Source: Nocardia testacea NBRC 100365
GTDB taxonomy: Bacteria > Actinomycetota > Actinomycetes > Mycobacteriales > Mycobacteriaceae
Assembly (NCBI RefSeq): GCF_000308775.1
Contig: NZ_BAGJ01000058.1
Span: 1-59,323, forward strand
DNA: 59,323 bases
Direction: 5' to 3'
Under the pieces are notes generated by a model that saw only the letters and a list, made by a program, of their open reading frames with translations, had not been told where the DNA came from and ran no database searches. This document shows, piece after piece, positions 44,330 through 52,665 of this stretch (the first letter of the stretch is position 1; every line of letters starts with the position of its first letter). Both the position numbers and the translations under genes were made by a program.

Positions 44330-45145
44330 GTGATCCTGCGTCGTGACACCACCGGTTCGGACGTATCCGCGTCCGATACCGTCCGTACCATCCGACCGCC
44401 GTCACCGCACCCCTCCGGGGCCCGCCCGCCGGAGATTCCCGCGGAGCTCATCCCCAGGCATGTCGCGCTGGTGATGGACGGCAACGGGCGCTGGGCGCAG
44501 GAGCGCGGGCTGCCGCGGACGGCGGGTCACGAAAAGGGCGAGGCCGTGCTCATGGACACCGTCGAGGGCTGTATCGAGATCGGTGTGAAGTGGTTGTCGG
44601 CTTACGCGTTCTCCACCGAGAACTGGCGGCGCAGCCCCGATGAGGTGCGGTTTCTCATGGGGTTCAACCGGGATGTGATCCGGCGGCGGCGCGACGAGAT
44701 GCATGAGATGGGGGTGCGCGTGCGCTGGGCGGGGCGGCGGCCGCGACTGTGGCGCAGTGTGATCCGGGAGTTGGAGACGGCGCAGGAGCTGACCAAGGAC
44801 AACACCGTGATGACGTTGACCATGTGCGTCAACTACGGGGGTCGTGCCGAGATCGCCGATGCGGCACGGGAGATCGCGCGCCGGGTGGCGGCGGGGGAGA
44901 TCGATCCGGAGAAGGTCGGTGAGGACACGATCGCCCGGTTCCTGGACGAGCCGGATATGCCGGATGTGGATCTGTTCCTGCGGCCGTCCGGGGAGTTCCG
45001 TAGTTCGAATTTCCTGATCTGGCAGTCGGCGTACGCCGAGTTCGTCTATCAGGCGACGCTGTTCCCGGATTTCGATCGGCGCAATCTGTGGGATGCTTGT
45101 CTCGAGTACGCGCGGCGGGATCGCCGGTTCGGGGGTACCAAATGA
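44330..45145 (+). CDS. uppS: Isoprenyl (decaprenyl/undecaprenyl) diphosphate synthase, cis type
   Basis: 271 aa. The cis-prenyltransferase signature is [20 protein letters not shown] (catalytic Asp in the DGNGRWA loop), with [12 protein letters not shown] and the C-terminal [24 protein letters not shown] (quoted in part). It makes the polyprenyl diphosphate lipid carrier for cell-wall synthesis at the membrane; chain length cannot be read here. The homologue of M. tuberculosis Rv2361c. The stop overlaps the next ATG. Confidence 0.94.
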   Translation: MILRRDTTGSDVSASDTVRTIRPPSPHPSGARPPEIPAELIPRHVALVMDGNGRWAQERGLPRTAGHEKGEAVLMDTVEGCIEIGVKWLSAYAFSTENWRRSPDEVRFLMGFNRDVIRRRRDEMHEMGVRVRWAGRRPRLWRSVIRELETAQELTKDNTVMTLTMCVNYGGRAEIADAAREIARRVAAGEIDPEKVGEDTIARFLDEPDMPDVDLFLRPSGEFRSSNFLIWQSAYAEFVYQATLFPDFDRRNLWDACLEYARRDRRFGGTK

Positions 45146-45567
45146 GTGGCGAGGCCGAATCGGGTGCGCTGGCACCGGATCTGGAGTTGCAGGCCCGGGC
45201 CGGTGCGGGGCTGGGGCTCTACGATATCGACGTCCGGGTCGACAACGACGGTTCGCTGCGTTTCGATTTCCAGGGTGCGCTGTGTTCGCTGAGCGCGTTC
45301 ACTTTGACGCCCGGCCTGGATGTGCTGTCGCTGACCTGTGTGCTGGCCTGGGATCGGCCGCTCAAACCGCAGCTGCACAAGCGGGTGGCCGAACGGAATG
45401 CCTCGTTGCAGTTCGGTTCGATCGCGGTGATCGCGCACGACAAACTCGCCGATGTGATCCTCCGTTACACCTTCCCGGCGGCCGGTCTGGACGATATGGC
45501 GTTGACCACGATGCTGCTGCTGGTGCTCGGTGGCGCCGGTGAGGCCCGCAAGGGGCTGCTGCCCTGA
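45142..45567 (+). CDS. YbjN-like small protein, 141 aa
   Basis: ATG overlaps the uppS stop (ATGA). The fold pattern (alternating beta strands such as [21 protein letters not shown] and [13 protein letters not shown], then a helical end) resembles the YbjN/type III secretion chaperone-like family. M. tuberculosis Rv2360c has the same size and place after uppS. Function unknown. It converges on the TetR gene with 5 bp between. Confidence 0.65.
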   Translation: MSGEAESGALAPDLELQARAGAGLGLYDIDVRVDNDGSLRFDFQGALCSLSAFTLTPGLDVLSLTCVLAWDRPLKPQLHKRVAERNASLQFGSIAVIAHDKLADVILRYTFPAAGLDDMALTTMLLLVLGGAGEARKGLLP

Positions 45568-45572
45568 CCCGA

Positions 45573-46217
45573 TCAGGCCGGGTCGGCGACTTCGGTCGCC
45601 GGCGGGGTGCGGCGGCCTTCCGGGTCGCCGTAGGGGAACAGGGCGTCGACGCCGCGCAGGTACTGGTCGCGGACCAGGTCACCCAGCAGCAGGTGCTGTA
45701 GTACGTATCCGGGGAGCAGGCCGAAGAGCGCGGCGGCGACCGCGTCCACGTCGGTATCGGGCGGTAGCCATCCGGCCACGAGCATCCGTTCGGCGTATTC
45801 GCGCCACATGCCCCGGATGCCCGCCAGGGTCCGGCGCACGGGTGCGGCCGCCTCTTCGTCGACGAGGGCGAGTGACCATGCCTGCGGCGCGAGCCGGATT
45901 CGGCCTTCGGGCCCGCTCTGGGCGTCGATCCATTTCGTCATCCGTGCGAGCAGTTCGGCCGGGGTGGGGAGCGGGTCGCTCTGGATGACGGCTGTCATCT
46001 GCGCGCGGATATCACCGGCGGCGGTCGAGGCGAGCGCGATGACCAGTTCGTCCTTGCTCTTGAAATATCGGTAGACAGCGCCCGCGGACAGGCCCGATTC
46101 GGTGAAGACGTCCTGCATGGAGGTCTGGTGGAAGCCCTTGCGGACGAAGCAGATGCGGGCGGCGTCCAGGATCTGCCGGCGGCGGCGTTCCAGGTGTTCG
46201 TCACTGACTCGGGGCAT
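45573..46217 (-). CDS. TetR-family transcriptional regulator, 214 aa
   Basis: The N-terminal HTH is RRRQILDAARICFVRKGFHQTSMQDVFTESGLSAGAVYRYFKSKDELV, the classical TetR domain (quoted in two overlapping parts of the same helix set). The C-terminal ligand domain is of the TetR_C type. It is divergent from the membrane-protein gene, with the palindrome AACGAA-TG-TTCGTT (46231-46244) just upstream of its start. It probably represses itself and the neighbour. Confidence 0.9.
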   Translation of the reverse strand: MPRVSDEHLERRRRQILDAARICFVRKGFHQTSMQDVFTESGLSAGAVYRYFKSKDELVIALASTAAGDIRAQMTAVIQSDPLPTPAELLARMTKWIDAQSGPEGRIRLAPQAWSLALVDEEAAAPVRRTLAGIRGMWREYAERMLVAGWLPPDTDVDAVAAALFGLLPGYVLQHLLLGDLVRDQYLRGVDALFPYGDPEGRRTPPATEVADPA

Positions 46218-46230
46218 GACTCCAAACTAA

Positions 46231-46251
46231 AACGAATGTTCGTTCTTGACA
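46231..46251. promoter_or_regulatory. Probable TetR operator overlapping a -35 box
   Basis: The perfect inverted repeat AACGAA (46231-46236), TG, TTCGTT (46239-46244) lies 14 bp upstream of the TetR start and directly before TTGACA (46246-46251), a consensus -35 facing the membrane-protein gene. The layout fits repression of both genes. Confidence 0.6.
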
Positions 46252-46321
46252 AGCCGCGGGGGCGGTGGGACGGTGAGGGCACCAAAAGAGAACGAGCCTT
46301 CGATTTTCTGGGGAGAACGTC

Positions 46322-47302
46322 ATGAACGTCATCCAGCGCGCTGTGGCACTCGGGGTGGGCGCGGCCCTGCTACAAGCGCTGATGCTGATCGCCTTCGCGT
46401 GGCCGGCGACCAATATCGCGCCCCGCGACCTACCGCTCGCCGTCGCCGGCCCGCAGGCCGAAATGGTCGAGGCCCGGCTGACGGGCCAGAATCCCGGCGC
46501 GTTCGAACTGACGGTCGTCCCCGACGAAGCGGCGGCCCGCGCGGCCATCGGGGACCGTGAGGTCTACGGCGCGATCGTGACCGGTGGCGGCGCGCCCCGG
46601 GTGCTGGTCGCCTCGGGCGCGGCTCCCGCCGTCGCTCAACAGCTCACCCAGATCGGCCAGCAGATGTCGGGTGCGCCTGCCGCGCCGGTCGAGGACGTCG
46701 TACCCGCCGATCCCGACGACCCGCGCGGGGCGGGGTTCGGCGCCATGGCACTTCCGCTGGTCATGGCCGGTATCGCGGGTGGCGTGCTACTGACCCTCCT
46801 GGTTCCCTCCGCCGGCGGTCGTGCGCTCGGAGTGCTGGTCTTCGGTATCGCCGGTGGTCTGCTGAGCATGCTCGTCACGCAGACCTGGCTGTCCATCGTG
46901 CCCGGTAGCTATCTTGCCCTGTCGGTGGTGGCCGGGCTGGTCTCGTTCGCGGTCGCCGGCACGGTCGCCGGGCTGGCCACTGTGATCGGCCGGGCCGGTA
47001 TCGGGGTCGCCGCCCTGACCATGCTGCTCATCGGCAATCCCTTCTCCGCCGCCACCGCCGCTCCCGAACTGCTGCCGCAGCCGTGGGGCACGATCGGGCA
47101 GTTGCTGCCCCCGGGCGCCGCGGCCTCGCTGCTCCGCTCGGTGGCGTTCTTCGACGGCGCGGGCGCGCAGCGGCCGCTGCTGGTGCTGCTGGCGTGGGCC
47201 GGGTTCGCCCTCGTCCTGCTCGGTATCGGCGCGCTCCGCGACCGCGCTCGTCCCGAGCCGGCATCGCCCGCAGAGCCGGCGCCGGTCCCGGTCACCGCGT
47301 GA
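46322..47302 (+). CDS. Multi-span membrane protein (ABC-2/YhgE-like), 326 aa
   Basis: One N-terminal helix (residues 8-30), an extracytoplasmic domain of about 110 residues, then five to six hydrophobic helices from about 140 and a Pro/Glu-rich tail. The topology resembles the ABC-2 permease/YhgE-Pip group. No ATPase gene accompanies it. Divergent TetR control suggests a detoxification or envelope role; this is inference. It is followed by a strong bidirectional terminator. Confidence 0.7.
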   Translation: MNVIQRAVALGVGAALLQALMLIAFAWPATNIAPRDLPLAVAGPQAEMVEARLTGQNPGAFELTVVPDEAAARAAIGDREVYGAIVTGGGAPRVLVASGAAPAVAQQLTQIGQQMSGAPAAPVEDVVPADPDDPRGAGFGAMALPLVMAGIAGGVLLTLLVPSAGGRALGVLVFGIAGGLLSMLVTQTWLSIVPGSYLALSVVAGLVSFAVAGTVAGLATVIGRAGIGVAALTMLLIGNPFSAATAAPELLPQPWGTIGQLLPPGAAASLLRSVAFFDGAGAQRPLLVLLAWAGFALVLLGIGALRDRARPEPASPAEPAPVPVTA

Positions 47303-47318
47303 CCCACGCAGCGCATAC

Positions 47319-47357
47319 GGCGAAGGCCGCTACCACCGGGTGGTAGCGGCCTTCGCC
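47319..47357. terminator. Strong bidirectional terminator hairpin
   Basis: The 17-nt arms GGCGAAGGCCGCTACCA (47319-47335) and TGGTAGCGGCCTTCGCC (47341-47357) are perfectly complementary, with a 5-nt loop. The hairpin sits between the convergent ends of the membrane-protein gene and the Fur-family gene. A second small hairpin with a TTTT loop follows. Confidence 0.85.
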
Positions 47358-47384
47358 GCATCTTCGGAGGTTTTCTCCGGAGTA

Positions 47385-47828
47385 CTAGCCCCGTCCGACC
47401 ACCGAGCAGGAGTGGCAGGTGCCGAAGATCTCCAGCGTATGGCTGACTTCGGTGAACCCGTGGCTGGAGGCGGTGCTGGCGGCCCACGCCTCCACGGTCG
47501 GTCCGGCGACCTCGACGGTGCGACCACAGTGGCGGCACACCAGGTGATGGTGATGACCGGTCGAGCACTGCCGGTAGACCGATTCGCCGTTGTCGGTGCG
47601 CAGGACATCGACCATTCCGGCGTCGGCCAGCGATTGCAGTGTGCGATAGACGGTGGTCAGTCCGATTCCCTCGCCGCGCCGGCGTAGCTCGTCGTGTAAC
47701 TCCTGAGCCGACCGGAACCTGTCGATGTCCTCCAGTAGCGCCGCGATCGCGTTGCGTTGCCGCGTGGTGCGAATGCCGACAGCTCGCTGTGTGGCGGTCC
47801 CTTTGCCGGTGACCAGGTTCTCGGACAC
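47385..47828 (-). CDS. furB: Fur-family metalloregulator (Zur/FurB type), 147 aa
   Basis: The winged helix includes QRNAIAALLEDIDRFRSAQELHDEL and TTVYRTLQSLADAGMVDVL. The His-rich HHHHLVCRHCG and the C-terminal CHSC form the structural zinc site, and further His ligands fit a zinc sensor. Order and context (smtB-furB next to glyS) match M. tuberculosis Rv2358-Rv2359, where FurB is the zinc uptake regulator Zur. Starts at GTG, 3 nt after the smtB stop. Confidence 0.9.
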   Translation of the reverse strand: MSENLVTGKGTATQRAVGIRTTRQRNAIAALLEDIDRFRSAQELHDELRRRGEGIGLTTVYRTLQSLADAGMVDVLRTDNGESVYRQCSTGHHHHLVCRHCGRTVEVAGPTVEAWAASTASSHGFTEVSHTLEIFGTCHSCSVVGRG

Positions 47829-47831
47829 GAA

Positions 47832-48185
47832 TTACCCTTCTTCTTCGGCGTGCGCTACTGCGTCGACCACGATATGCGCCAGATGGTCGTCGACCAGTTC
47901 GTAGAGGACCTCCCGGCCCGATCGCTCACCGTGTACCACCCCGGCCGATTTGAGAATCCGCAGATGCTGGCTGACCAGCGGTTGTGTAACGCCGAGGGCA
48001 TCCACCAGCTCGTGCACACAGCGCGGCGACTCCCGCAGTTGTAGCACGATGGCGATGCGAACGGGGGCCGCGAGTGCGCGCAGCAGCTCGCCGGCGTTCT
48101 CCAGCACGGTCCGGGTGGGTATGGGGACCGGTGCGGGGGAGCGGTAGGGATTGTGCTGCCCGGCGGCGGCAGTGTCGGTTGTCAT
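47832..48185 (-). CDS. smtB: ArsR/SmtB-family metal-sensing repressor, 117 aa
   Basis: The HTH core is LLRALAAPVRIAIVLQLRESPRCVHELVDALGVTQPLVSQHLRILKSAGVV (given here as two motifs: VHELVDALGVTQPLVSQHL and LLRALAAPVRIAIVL). A C-terminal DDHLAHIVVDAVAHAEEE carries the Asp/His residues of an alpha5 zinc site. ATG at 48185 has GGAG about 9 nt upstream. A near-perfect 12-bp palindrome lies just upstream, as expected for a self-repressing zinc sensor that also controls furB. Confidence 0.9.
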   Translation of the reverse strand: MTTDTAAAGQHNPYRSPAPVPIPTRTVLENAGELLRALAAPVRIAIVLQLRESPRCVHELVDALGVTQPLVSQHLRILKSAGVVHGERSGREVLYELVDDHLAHIVVDAVAHAEEEG

Positions 48186-48215
48186 CGTCCACTCCTTATT
48201 GGAAACCGGTCCCAT

Positions 48216-48243
48216 TTTGATATGCATGGGTATGCATGTCAAA
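48216..48243. promoter_or_regulatory. Probable SmtB operator
   Basis: TTTGATATGCAT (48216-48227), GGGT, ATGCATGTCAAA (48232-48243): a 12-4-12 inverted repeat with a single mismatch, 31 bp upstream of smtB. It is the only strongly AT-rich palindrome in the area. Zinc-sensitive SmtB autoregulation of the smtB-furB operon is known in mycobacteria. Confidence 0.75.
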
Positions 48244-48449
48244 TATCCGTGCCGATGCCCGCCCGAATCGTGCTCGCGCGCAGACGCCGGGCACGCGCGG
48301 GCTGCGGATGGGGCGGGCCCGCGGGCACCTACTAGGCTGTACCCGATCAGCCGCGCACGGCAGAGCAGCTACCGTGGGCAACTGCGATCACGTAGCCCGA
48401 TCCGGGCAGCGTAACTACTGGCGATTCGTAGTGGATGGAGAATTCTCGC

Positions 48450-49835
48450 GTGGCACCCAAGTCGAAGGTGGACACCGTTGCCAACCTCGCCAAGCGCCGG
48501 GGCCTGGTGTACCCGTGTGGTGAGATCTACGGCGGTACCAAATCGGCGTGGGACTACGGTCCGCTGGGCGTCGAGCTCAAGGAGAACATCAAGAAGCAGT
48601 GGTGGCGGTCCATGGTCACCGGTCGCGAGGATGTGGTCGGCCTCGACTCGTCGGTGATCCTGCCGCGTCAGGTCTGGGTGGCCTCCGGCCATGTCGAGAC
48701 CTTCTCCGATCCGCTCGTCGAATCCCTGCACACCCACAAGCGCTACCGGGCCGACCATCTACTCGAGGCCTACGAAGCCAAACACGGCCATCCCCCGGTG
48801 AACGGTCTCGCCGATATCAACGATCCGGAAACCGGCCAGCCAGGCAGCTGGACCGAGCCGAAGAACTTCTCCGGCCTGCTGAAAACCTTCCTGGGCCCGG
48901 TGGACGACGAAGAAGGCCTACACTACCTGCGCCCCGAGACAGCCCAGGGCATCTTCGTGAACTTCGCCAACGTGATGACCACCGCGCGTAAGAAGCCGCC
49001 GTTCGGTATCGCGCAGATCGGCAAGAGCTTCCGCAACGAGATCACTCCCGGCAACTTCATCTTCCGCACTCGCGAGTTCGAGCAGATGGAGATGGAGTTC
49101 TTCGTCAAACCCGGCGAGGACGCCGAATGGCACAAGTACTGGATCGACACCCGCTTCTCCTGGTACACCGATCTGGGTATCGACCCGGAGAACCTGCGCC
49201 TCTACGAGCACCCGAAAGAGAAGCTCTCGCACTACTCGGCCGGTACCACCGATATCGAGTACCGGTTCGGTTTCCAGGGCGGTGAATGGGGCGAGCTGGA
49301 AGGTATCGCCAACCGCACCGATTACGATCTGTCCACGCACGCCAAGCATTCCGGCGCGGAGCTGAGCTACTTCGACCAGACCACCGAGGAACGCTATGTC
49401 CCGTACGTGATCGAGCCCGCCGCCGGCCTGACCAGGTCGCTGATGGCGTTCCTGGTCGACGCCTACGCCGAGGACCAGGCCCCGAACGCGAAGGGCGGCG
49501 TGGACACCCGCACGGTGCTGCGCCTGGACCGTCGTCTCGCGCCGGTCAAGGCCGCGGTGCTGCCGCTGTCGCGCAATGCCGACCTCACCCCCAAGGCCAA
49601 GGAACTCGCCGCACAACTGCGCAAGAACTGGAACGTCGAGTTCGACGATGCCGGCGCCATCGGCCGCCGCTACCGCCGCCAGGACGAGATCGGCACCCCG
49701 TTCTGCATCACCGTCGATTTCGACACCCTCGACGATCAGGCGGTCACGGTGCGGGAACGCGACACCATGGCCCAGGAGCGGATTGCTCTCGATCAGGTCG
49801 AGGGATATCTGGCGCAACGACTGATCGGCTGCTGA
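48450..49835 (+). CDS. glyS: Glycyl-tRNA synthetase (dimeric, class II)
   Basis: 461 aa. The family blocks are [57 protein letters not shown] (motif 2 region) and the anticodon-binding C-terminus with [23 protein letters not shown] (quoted in part). It charges tRNA-Gly in the cytoplasm. GTG at 48450 is preferred because GGAG lies about 9 nt upstream and the length agrees with the mycobacterial enzyme; ATG at 48435 would add five residues. Confidence 0.95.
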   Translation: MAPKSKVDTVANLAKRRGLVYPCGEIYGGTKSAWDYGPLGVELKENIKKQWWRSMVTGREDVVGLDSSVILPRQVWVASGHVETFSDPLVESLHTHKRYRADHLLEAYEAKHGHPPVNGLADINDPETGQPGSWTEPKNFSGLLKTFLGPVDDEEGLHYLRPETAQGIFVNFANVMTTARKKPPFGIAQIGKSFRNEITPGNFIFRTREFEQMEMEFFVKPGEDAEWHKYWIDTRFSWYTDLGIDPENLRLYEHPKEKLSHYSAGTTDIEYRFGFQGGEWGELEGIANRTDYDLSTHAKHSGAELSYFDQTTEERYVPYVIEPAAGLTRSLMAFLVDAYAEDQAPNAKGGVDTRTVLRLDRRLAPVKAAVLPLSRNADLTPKAKELAAQLRKNWNVEFDDAGAIGRRYRRQDEIGTPFCITVDFDTLDDQAVTVRERDTMAQERIALDQVEGYLAQRLIGC

Positions 49836-49840
49836 CCTGC

Positions 49841-49909
49841 GCTCCTTCCGCTCCTCGCCGTATCCGCTGCCCCACTCCGGGTACCGCGTGGGCGGGGAGC
49901 GGAAGGAGC
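49841..49909. terminator. Long inverted repeat after glyS (likely terminator)
   Basis: 19-nt arms, GCTCCTTCCGCTCCTCGCC (49841-49859) and GGCGGGGAGCGGAAGGAGC (49891-49909), pair with one mismatch around a 31-nt loop, starting 5 bp after the glyS stop. There is no U-run. It is either a factor-assisted terminator or a mobile palindromic unit. Confidence 0.5.
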
Positions 49910-49986
49910 ACACCGTGTCCGGGCGACGACCGGAACGGCAACACCGCGGGAGACCCGCAAGCCACGAACACGGCCGCCCCGCTCGC

Positions 49987-49998
49987 TAGCATCGGGGT
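49987..49998 (+). promoter_or_regulatory. -10 element TAGCAT for a leaderless MBL-fold gene
   Basis: TAGCAT (49987-49992), 6 nt, GTG at 49999. No Shine-Dalgarno is present. Confidence 0.45.
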
Positions 49999-50676
49999 GT
50001 GATCACCATCGATACCACCTACACCGGCCATGTCTCACCGGGTTCCGCGCCGCAGCGCCGCGAGGTCCCCGGCGCCCGGGTGACCAAGATGTCGGTCGGC
50101 CCGATGGACAACAACACCTACCTCGTCCAGTGCGCCACCACCGGCGCCGCCCTGCTCATCGACGCCGCCAACGAAGCCGACCGGATCATCGAGCTGATCG
50201 AGCAGGAGGCCACCGACGGGGTCGGGCTGATCGTCACCACCCATCAGCACGGCGACCACTGGCAGGCCCTCGAAGCCGTCGCCGCGGCCACCGCGGCCCC
50301 CACAGCGGCCCACGCACTCGACGCCGGCCCGCTTCCGGTGACCCCCCAGCGCATCCTGGCCGAAGGCGACACGGTCACCGTCGGTGACCTCTCCCTCGAA
50401 GTGATCCACCTGGTCGGCCACACCCCGGGATCGGTCACCCTGGCCCTCACCGACGGGTCCGGCCGGACCCACCTCTTCACCGGTGACTGCCTCTTTCCGG
50501 GGGGTCCTGGGCGGACAACAAATCCGGAAGACTTCAATTCGCTGTTCACCGGCTTGACCAGCAAGGTTTTCGACCGGTTCGGCGACGACACCGCTGTGTA
50601 TCCCGGGCACGGAGATGACACCACACTCGGCGCCGAACGGCCACATCTGGCGGAGTGGCAGAGCCGGGGATGGTGA
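49999..50676 (+). CDS. MBL-fold metallo-hydrolase (glyoxalase II-like), 225 aa
   Basis: The metal-binding motif is THQHGDHWQ (HxHxDH), with further ligands in HTPGS, FTGDCLFPGGPG and VYPGHGDDT. The NNNTYLVQC start after KMSVGPMD is typical of the small glyoxalase-II/hydroxyacylglutathione-like group. Substrate unknown. A hairpin follows at 50695-50719. Confidence 0.9.
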   Translation: MITIDTTYTGHVSPGSAPQRREVPGARVTKMSVGPMDNNTYLVQCATTGAALLIDAANEADRIIELIEQEATDGVGLIVTTHQHGDHWQALEAVAAATAAPTAAHALDAGPLPVTPQRILAEGDTVTVGDLSLEVIHLVGHTPGSVTLALTDGSGRTHLFTGDCLFPGGPGRTTNPEDFNSLFTGLTSKVFDRFGDDTAVYPGHGDDTTLGAERPHLAEWQSRGW

Positions 50677-50694
50677 GCGGAGAACGGATTCCGG

Positions 50695-50719
50695 CGGGCC
50701 GGCCAACTCGGCTGGCCCG
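50695..50719. terminator. Probable terminator of the MBL-fold gene
   Basis: CGGGCCGGCC (50695-50704), AACTC, GGCTGGCCCG (50710-50719): a 10-bp stem with one G-T pair, 18 bp after the stop and followed by TTC. Confidence 0.55.
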
Positions 50720-50749
50720 TTCACGGTGTCGTCTGTCGCCGCAGGTCGA

Positions 50750-50761
50750 TACGGTCGCATT
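50750..50761 (+). promoter_or_regulatory. -10 element TACGGT for a leaderless HD-domain gene
   Basis: TACGGT (50750-50755), 6 nt, ATG at 50762, the same geometry as at other leaderless starts in the window. Confidence 0.4.
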
Positions 50762-51307
50762 ATGAGCGGCGGTGAGACTCCGGTATGGGCTGAAAGGCTG
50801 GCCCGTAAGCACCTGGCGCCGCTGCCCCGACGGTTGGCCCATGTGGAAGGGGTGGCCCGGCAGGCTGCTCGCGCTGAAGAAGTAGTGGACGATCCAGCAC
50901 TGCTGGTCGCCGCGGCGTGGCTGCACGATATCGGCTATGCGCCGAATATCGAGCGACTCGGGTTTCACCCGGTCGACGGTGCCGAGTTTCTGCGTGACCG
51001 CGGAGTCAGCGATCGGTTGTGCGCCCTGGTCGCGAATCACTCTTGCGCGTGCGTCGAGGCCCGACGCCGCGGAGTGCAGATCGAGTGGCCCGACGAGGAA
51101 ACAGAGCTCCGGGATGCCCTGTGGTGGGCCGATATGACCACGACGCCGACCGGTGGCACTACTGCGGTTCGTGAGCGGATTGCCGAGGTTCAGGCCCGGT
51201 ACGGACCCGAGCACGTTGTCGCTCAGTCGGTAGCGGAGGCCGCGCCGTACCTGCTCGGAGCGTCCGATCGGACGGAAGCCAGGCTCGGAGCCCGATCGAT
51301 CAAGTGA
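50762..51307 (+). CDS. HD-domain protein, 181 aa
   Basis: The HD-type metal motif reads RLAHVEGVARQA...AAWLHDIGYAP (H...HD) and continues with FHPVDGAEFLRDRGV and ANHSCACVEARRRG, the pattern of small HD phosphohydrolases acting on nucleotides or cyclic dinucleotides. Its stop overlaps the stop of the Nudix gene by 8 bp (convergent). It may be the last host gene before the mobile element or part of it; the sequence does not decide. Confidence 0.8.
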   Translation: MSGGETPVWAERLARKHLAPLPRRLAHVEGVARQAARAEEVVDDPALLVAAAWLHDIGYAPNIERLGFHPVDGAEFLRDRGVSDRLCALVANHSCACVEARRRGVQIEWPDEETELRDALWWADMTTTPTGGTTAVRERIAEVQARYGPEHVVAQSVAEAAPYLLGASDRTEARLGARSIK

Positions 51308-51770
51308 AGTATGGGCTGTCGGAGCCCTCGAGCCCTTTCTGAATCCTGAGCAGGATGGATGGGTGGATATCCCGCTCGGACAACTCCGCCGGACGGACCC
51401 ATTCGACCTCCGTGGATTCCTCACTCGTCCGCAGATCGCCACCGATCGGCCGCGCGCGGAAGCAGATCGAGAACTCCTGACGTACCTCGCCGTCGTCATA
51501 TGCGATGACATGCTCAGGGTTCGAAAAGACGCCCACCAGTTCGATCACATCGACCTCGATGCCGGTCTCTTCACGGACTTCTCGAACAACGGCCTGAGCA
51601 ACCGTCTCGCCAGCCTCGAGCCCGCCACCGGGTACGGAGTACTTGCCGTTGTCAGAGCGCCGGATCAGCAGAATGCGGCCCTTGCGATCCTGGACGAGAG
51701 CGCTTACCGCCACCTTGACGGTGTTGGGTGTCGGCGCGGCCGGATCGTGGAAGTAGTCCGTTCTGCTCAT
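51300..51770 (-). CDS. Nudix hydrolase at the edge of the mobile element, 156 aa
   Basis: The Nudix box is intact: GGGLEAGETVAQAVVREVREETGIEV pattern (G-x5-E-x7-RE-x-x-EE-x-G), between strands KVAVSALVQDRKGRILLIRR and VDVIELVGVF. Members cleave nucleoside diphosphate-linked substrates. ATG overlaps the stop of the HTH gene (ATGA), so the two are co-translated. In the Streptomyces element pSAM2 the immunity factor Pif also carries a Nudix motif; a similar role here is inference from context. Confidence 0.88.
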   Translation of the reverse strand: MSRTDYFHDPAAPTPNTVKVAVSALVQDRKGRILLIRRSDNGKYSVPGGGLEAGETVAQAVVREVREETGIEVDVIELVGVFSNPEHVIAYDDGEVRQEFSICFRARPIGGDLRTSEESTEVEWVRPAELSERDIHPSILLRIQKGLEGSDSPYFT

Positions 51771-52522
51771 GCTCGGTTCCCGAAGTCGGCTTCGTAGCTC
51801 TCTGTCCAGACCTGTTCGAAGCTGGTCGTGTAGGTCTCGAAGAGGTCGGCCGCTGGGAGCTGCCGCAAATGAAGTGCCGGCGCGTAGGCCCCCGGCTGCC
51901 CGTACACATGCATGTTGACGATCATCTCGTCATCGAACCTGAAGATGGAGTTGTAGAGCGTCGTCTTGTGGTACCGGATGTCGACCCCGTCGATCGCCGC
52001 CAGCGGTTCGATCAGGGCGAGCGCGTTCCGGATCCGCGCGGGCACGGTAGCCGCCGCCAGCCGCTCTTCCCCGCTTCTCTTGGTCGCTTCGTCTTCGTCT
52101 GGATCCCCGAACAGCATTCGGACTTTCATGCCCTCACGTGTCTTCTGTTTGATGGTCCGCGCGAACAACGGCTCTTCGGTGAGGAACAGCCCGGCGAGAA
52201 CCAGGACGTCGATCTGCTCGGTTGCCTGCGACAGCAGGCGCGTCCACAGATCATGCGGAATCGCGCTCCGATGAGGGTAAACGTTGATGACTTCTGACTG
52301 CGCCACCTCGGTGCGGCGTTCCGGTGCGAGCGCATCGGGCCAGAGATAGTTCTCGGTCTCGCGCACCATCGCGGCCAGCTTGTGTCGATGGCGTGGGTAC
52401 GGCGTTCGCCCCTTGGTGATCCATCGCTCGACGGTCTTCTCTTCGACTCCGACATCGGCCGCGACGTCGGAGATATCCAGGCCATTGCGCAGAAGCGCCT
52501 CTCGCAACCGATCGTTCGGCAT
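51767..52522 (-). CDS. HTH regulator with C-terminal phospholipase D-like domain, 251 aa
   Basis: An XRE-like HTH at the N-terminus (LREALLRNGLDISDVAADVGVEEKTVERWITKGRTPYPRHRHKLA). The C-terminal 170 residues resemble the PLD-like domain I remember as DUF5919: LLSQATEQIDVLVLAGLFLTEE, MKVRMLFGDPDED and YHKTTLYNSIFRFDDEMIVN, the last being a degenerate HxK motif. Such HTH genes are usually paired with Nudix genes, as here. ATG at 52522 has GGGAG 5 nt upstream. A palindromic site overlaps its own promoter, so it is probably autoregulated. Confidence 0.85.
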   Translation of the reverse strand: MPNDRLREALLRNGLDISDVAADVGVEEKTVERWITKGRTPYPRHRHKLAAMVRETENYLWPDALAPERRTEVAQSEVINVYPHRSAIPHDLWTRLLSQATEQIDVLVLAGLFLTEEPLFARTIKQKTREGMKVRMLFGDPDEDEATKRSGEERLAAATVPARIRNALALIEPLAAIDGVDIRYHKTTLYNSIFRFDDEMIVNMHVYGQPGAYAPALHLRQLPAADLFETYTTSFEQVWTESYEADFGNRA

Positions 52523-52547
52523 CTCAACTCCCAAGGGACGACTAGGG

Positions 52548-52584
52548 ACTTCTTAAGTGTAGGTGAGACGTCCTCAGCCGTCCA
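52548..52584 (-). promoter_or_regulatory. Promoter and possible operator of the HTH-Nudix genes
   Basis: On the minus strand TGGACG (-35, 52584-52579) and TACACT (-10, 52561-52556) are 17 bp apart. The palindrome ACTT-CTT-AAGT (52548-52558) covers the -10/start-site region, a good place for autorepression. GGGAC is repeated twice just downstream. Confidence 0.5.
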
Positions 52585-52614
52585 GCTATGCGGTCATTGC
52601 GACATCCGATTTCC

Positions 52615-52652
52615 CGAAAAGTAACGGATTGCAAGGCATTTCCTACTTTTCG
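52615..52652 (+). promoter_or_regulatory. Inverted repeat in the excisionase leader
   Basis: CGAAAAGTA (52615-52623) and TACTTTTCG (52644-52652) are perfect complements separated by 20 nt. The right arm touches the Shine-Dalgarno GAAGGAG of the next gene. It could be a repressor operator or an RNA hairpin that hides the ribosome site. Confidence 0.55.
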
Positions 52653-52665
52653 AAGGAGAGCAACC

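Noticed and set aside
50677..51300. tRNA gene as attachment site for the mobile element
   Set aside because: No cloverleaf with a GTTCGA-type T-loop could be seen; the region is occupied by a terminator hairpin and the HD-domain gene.
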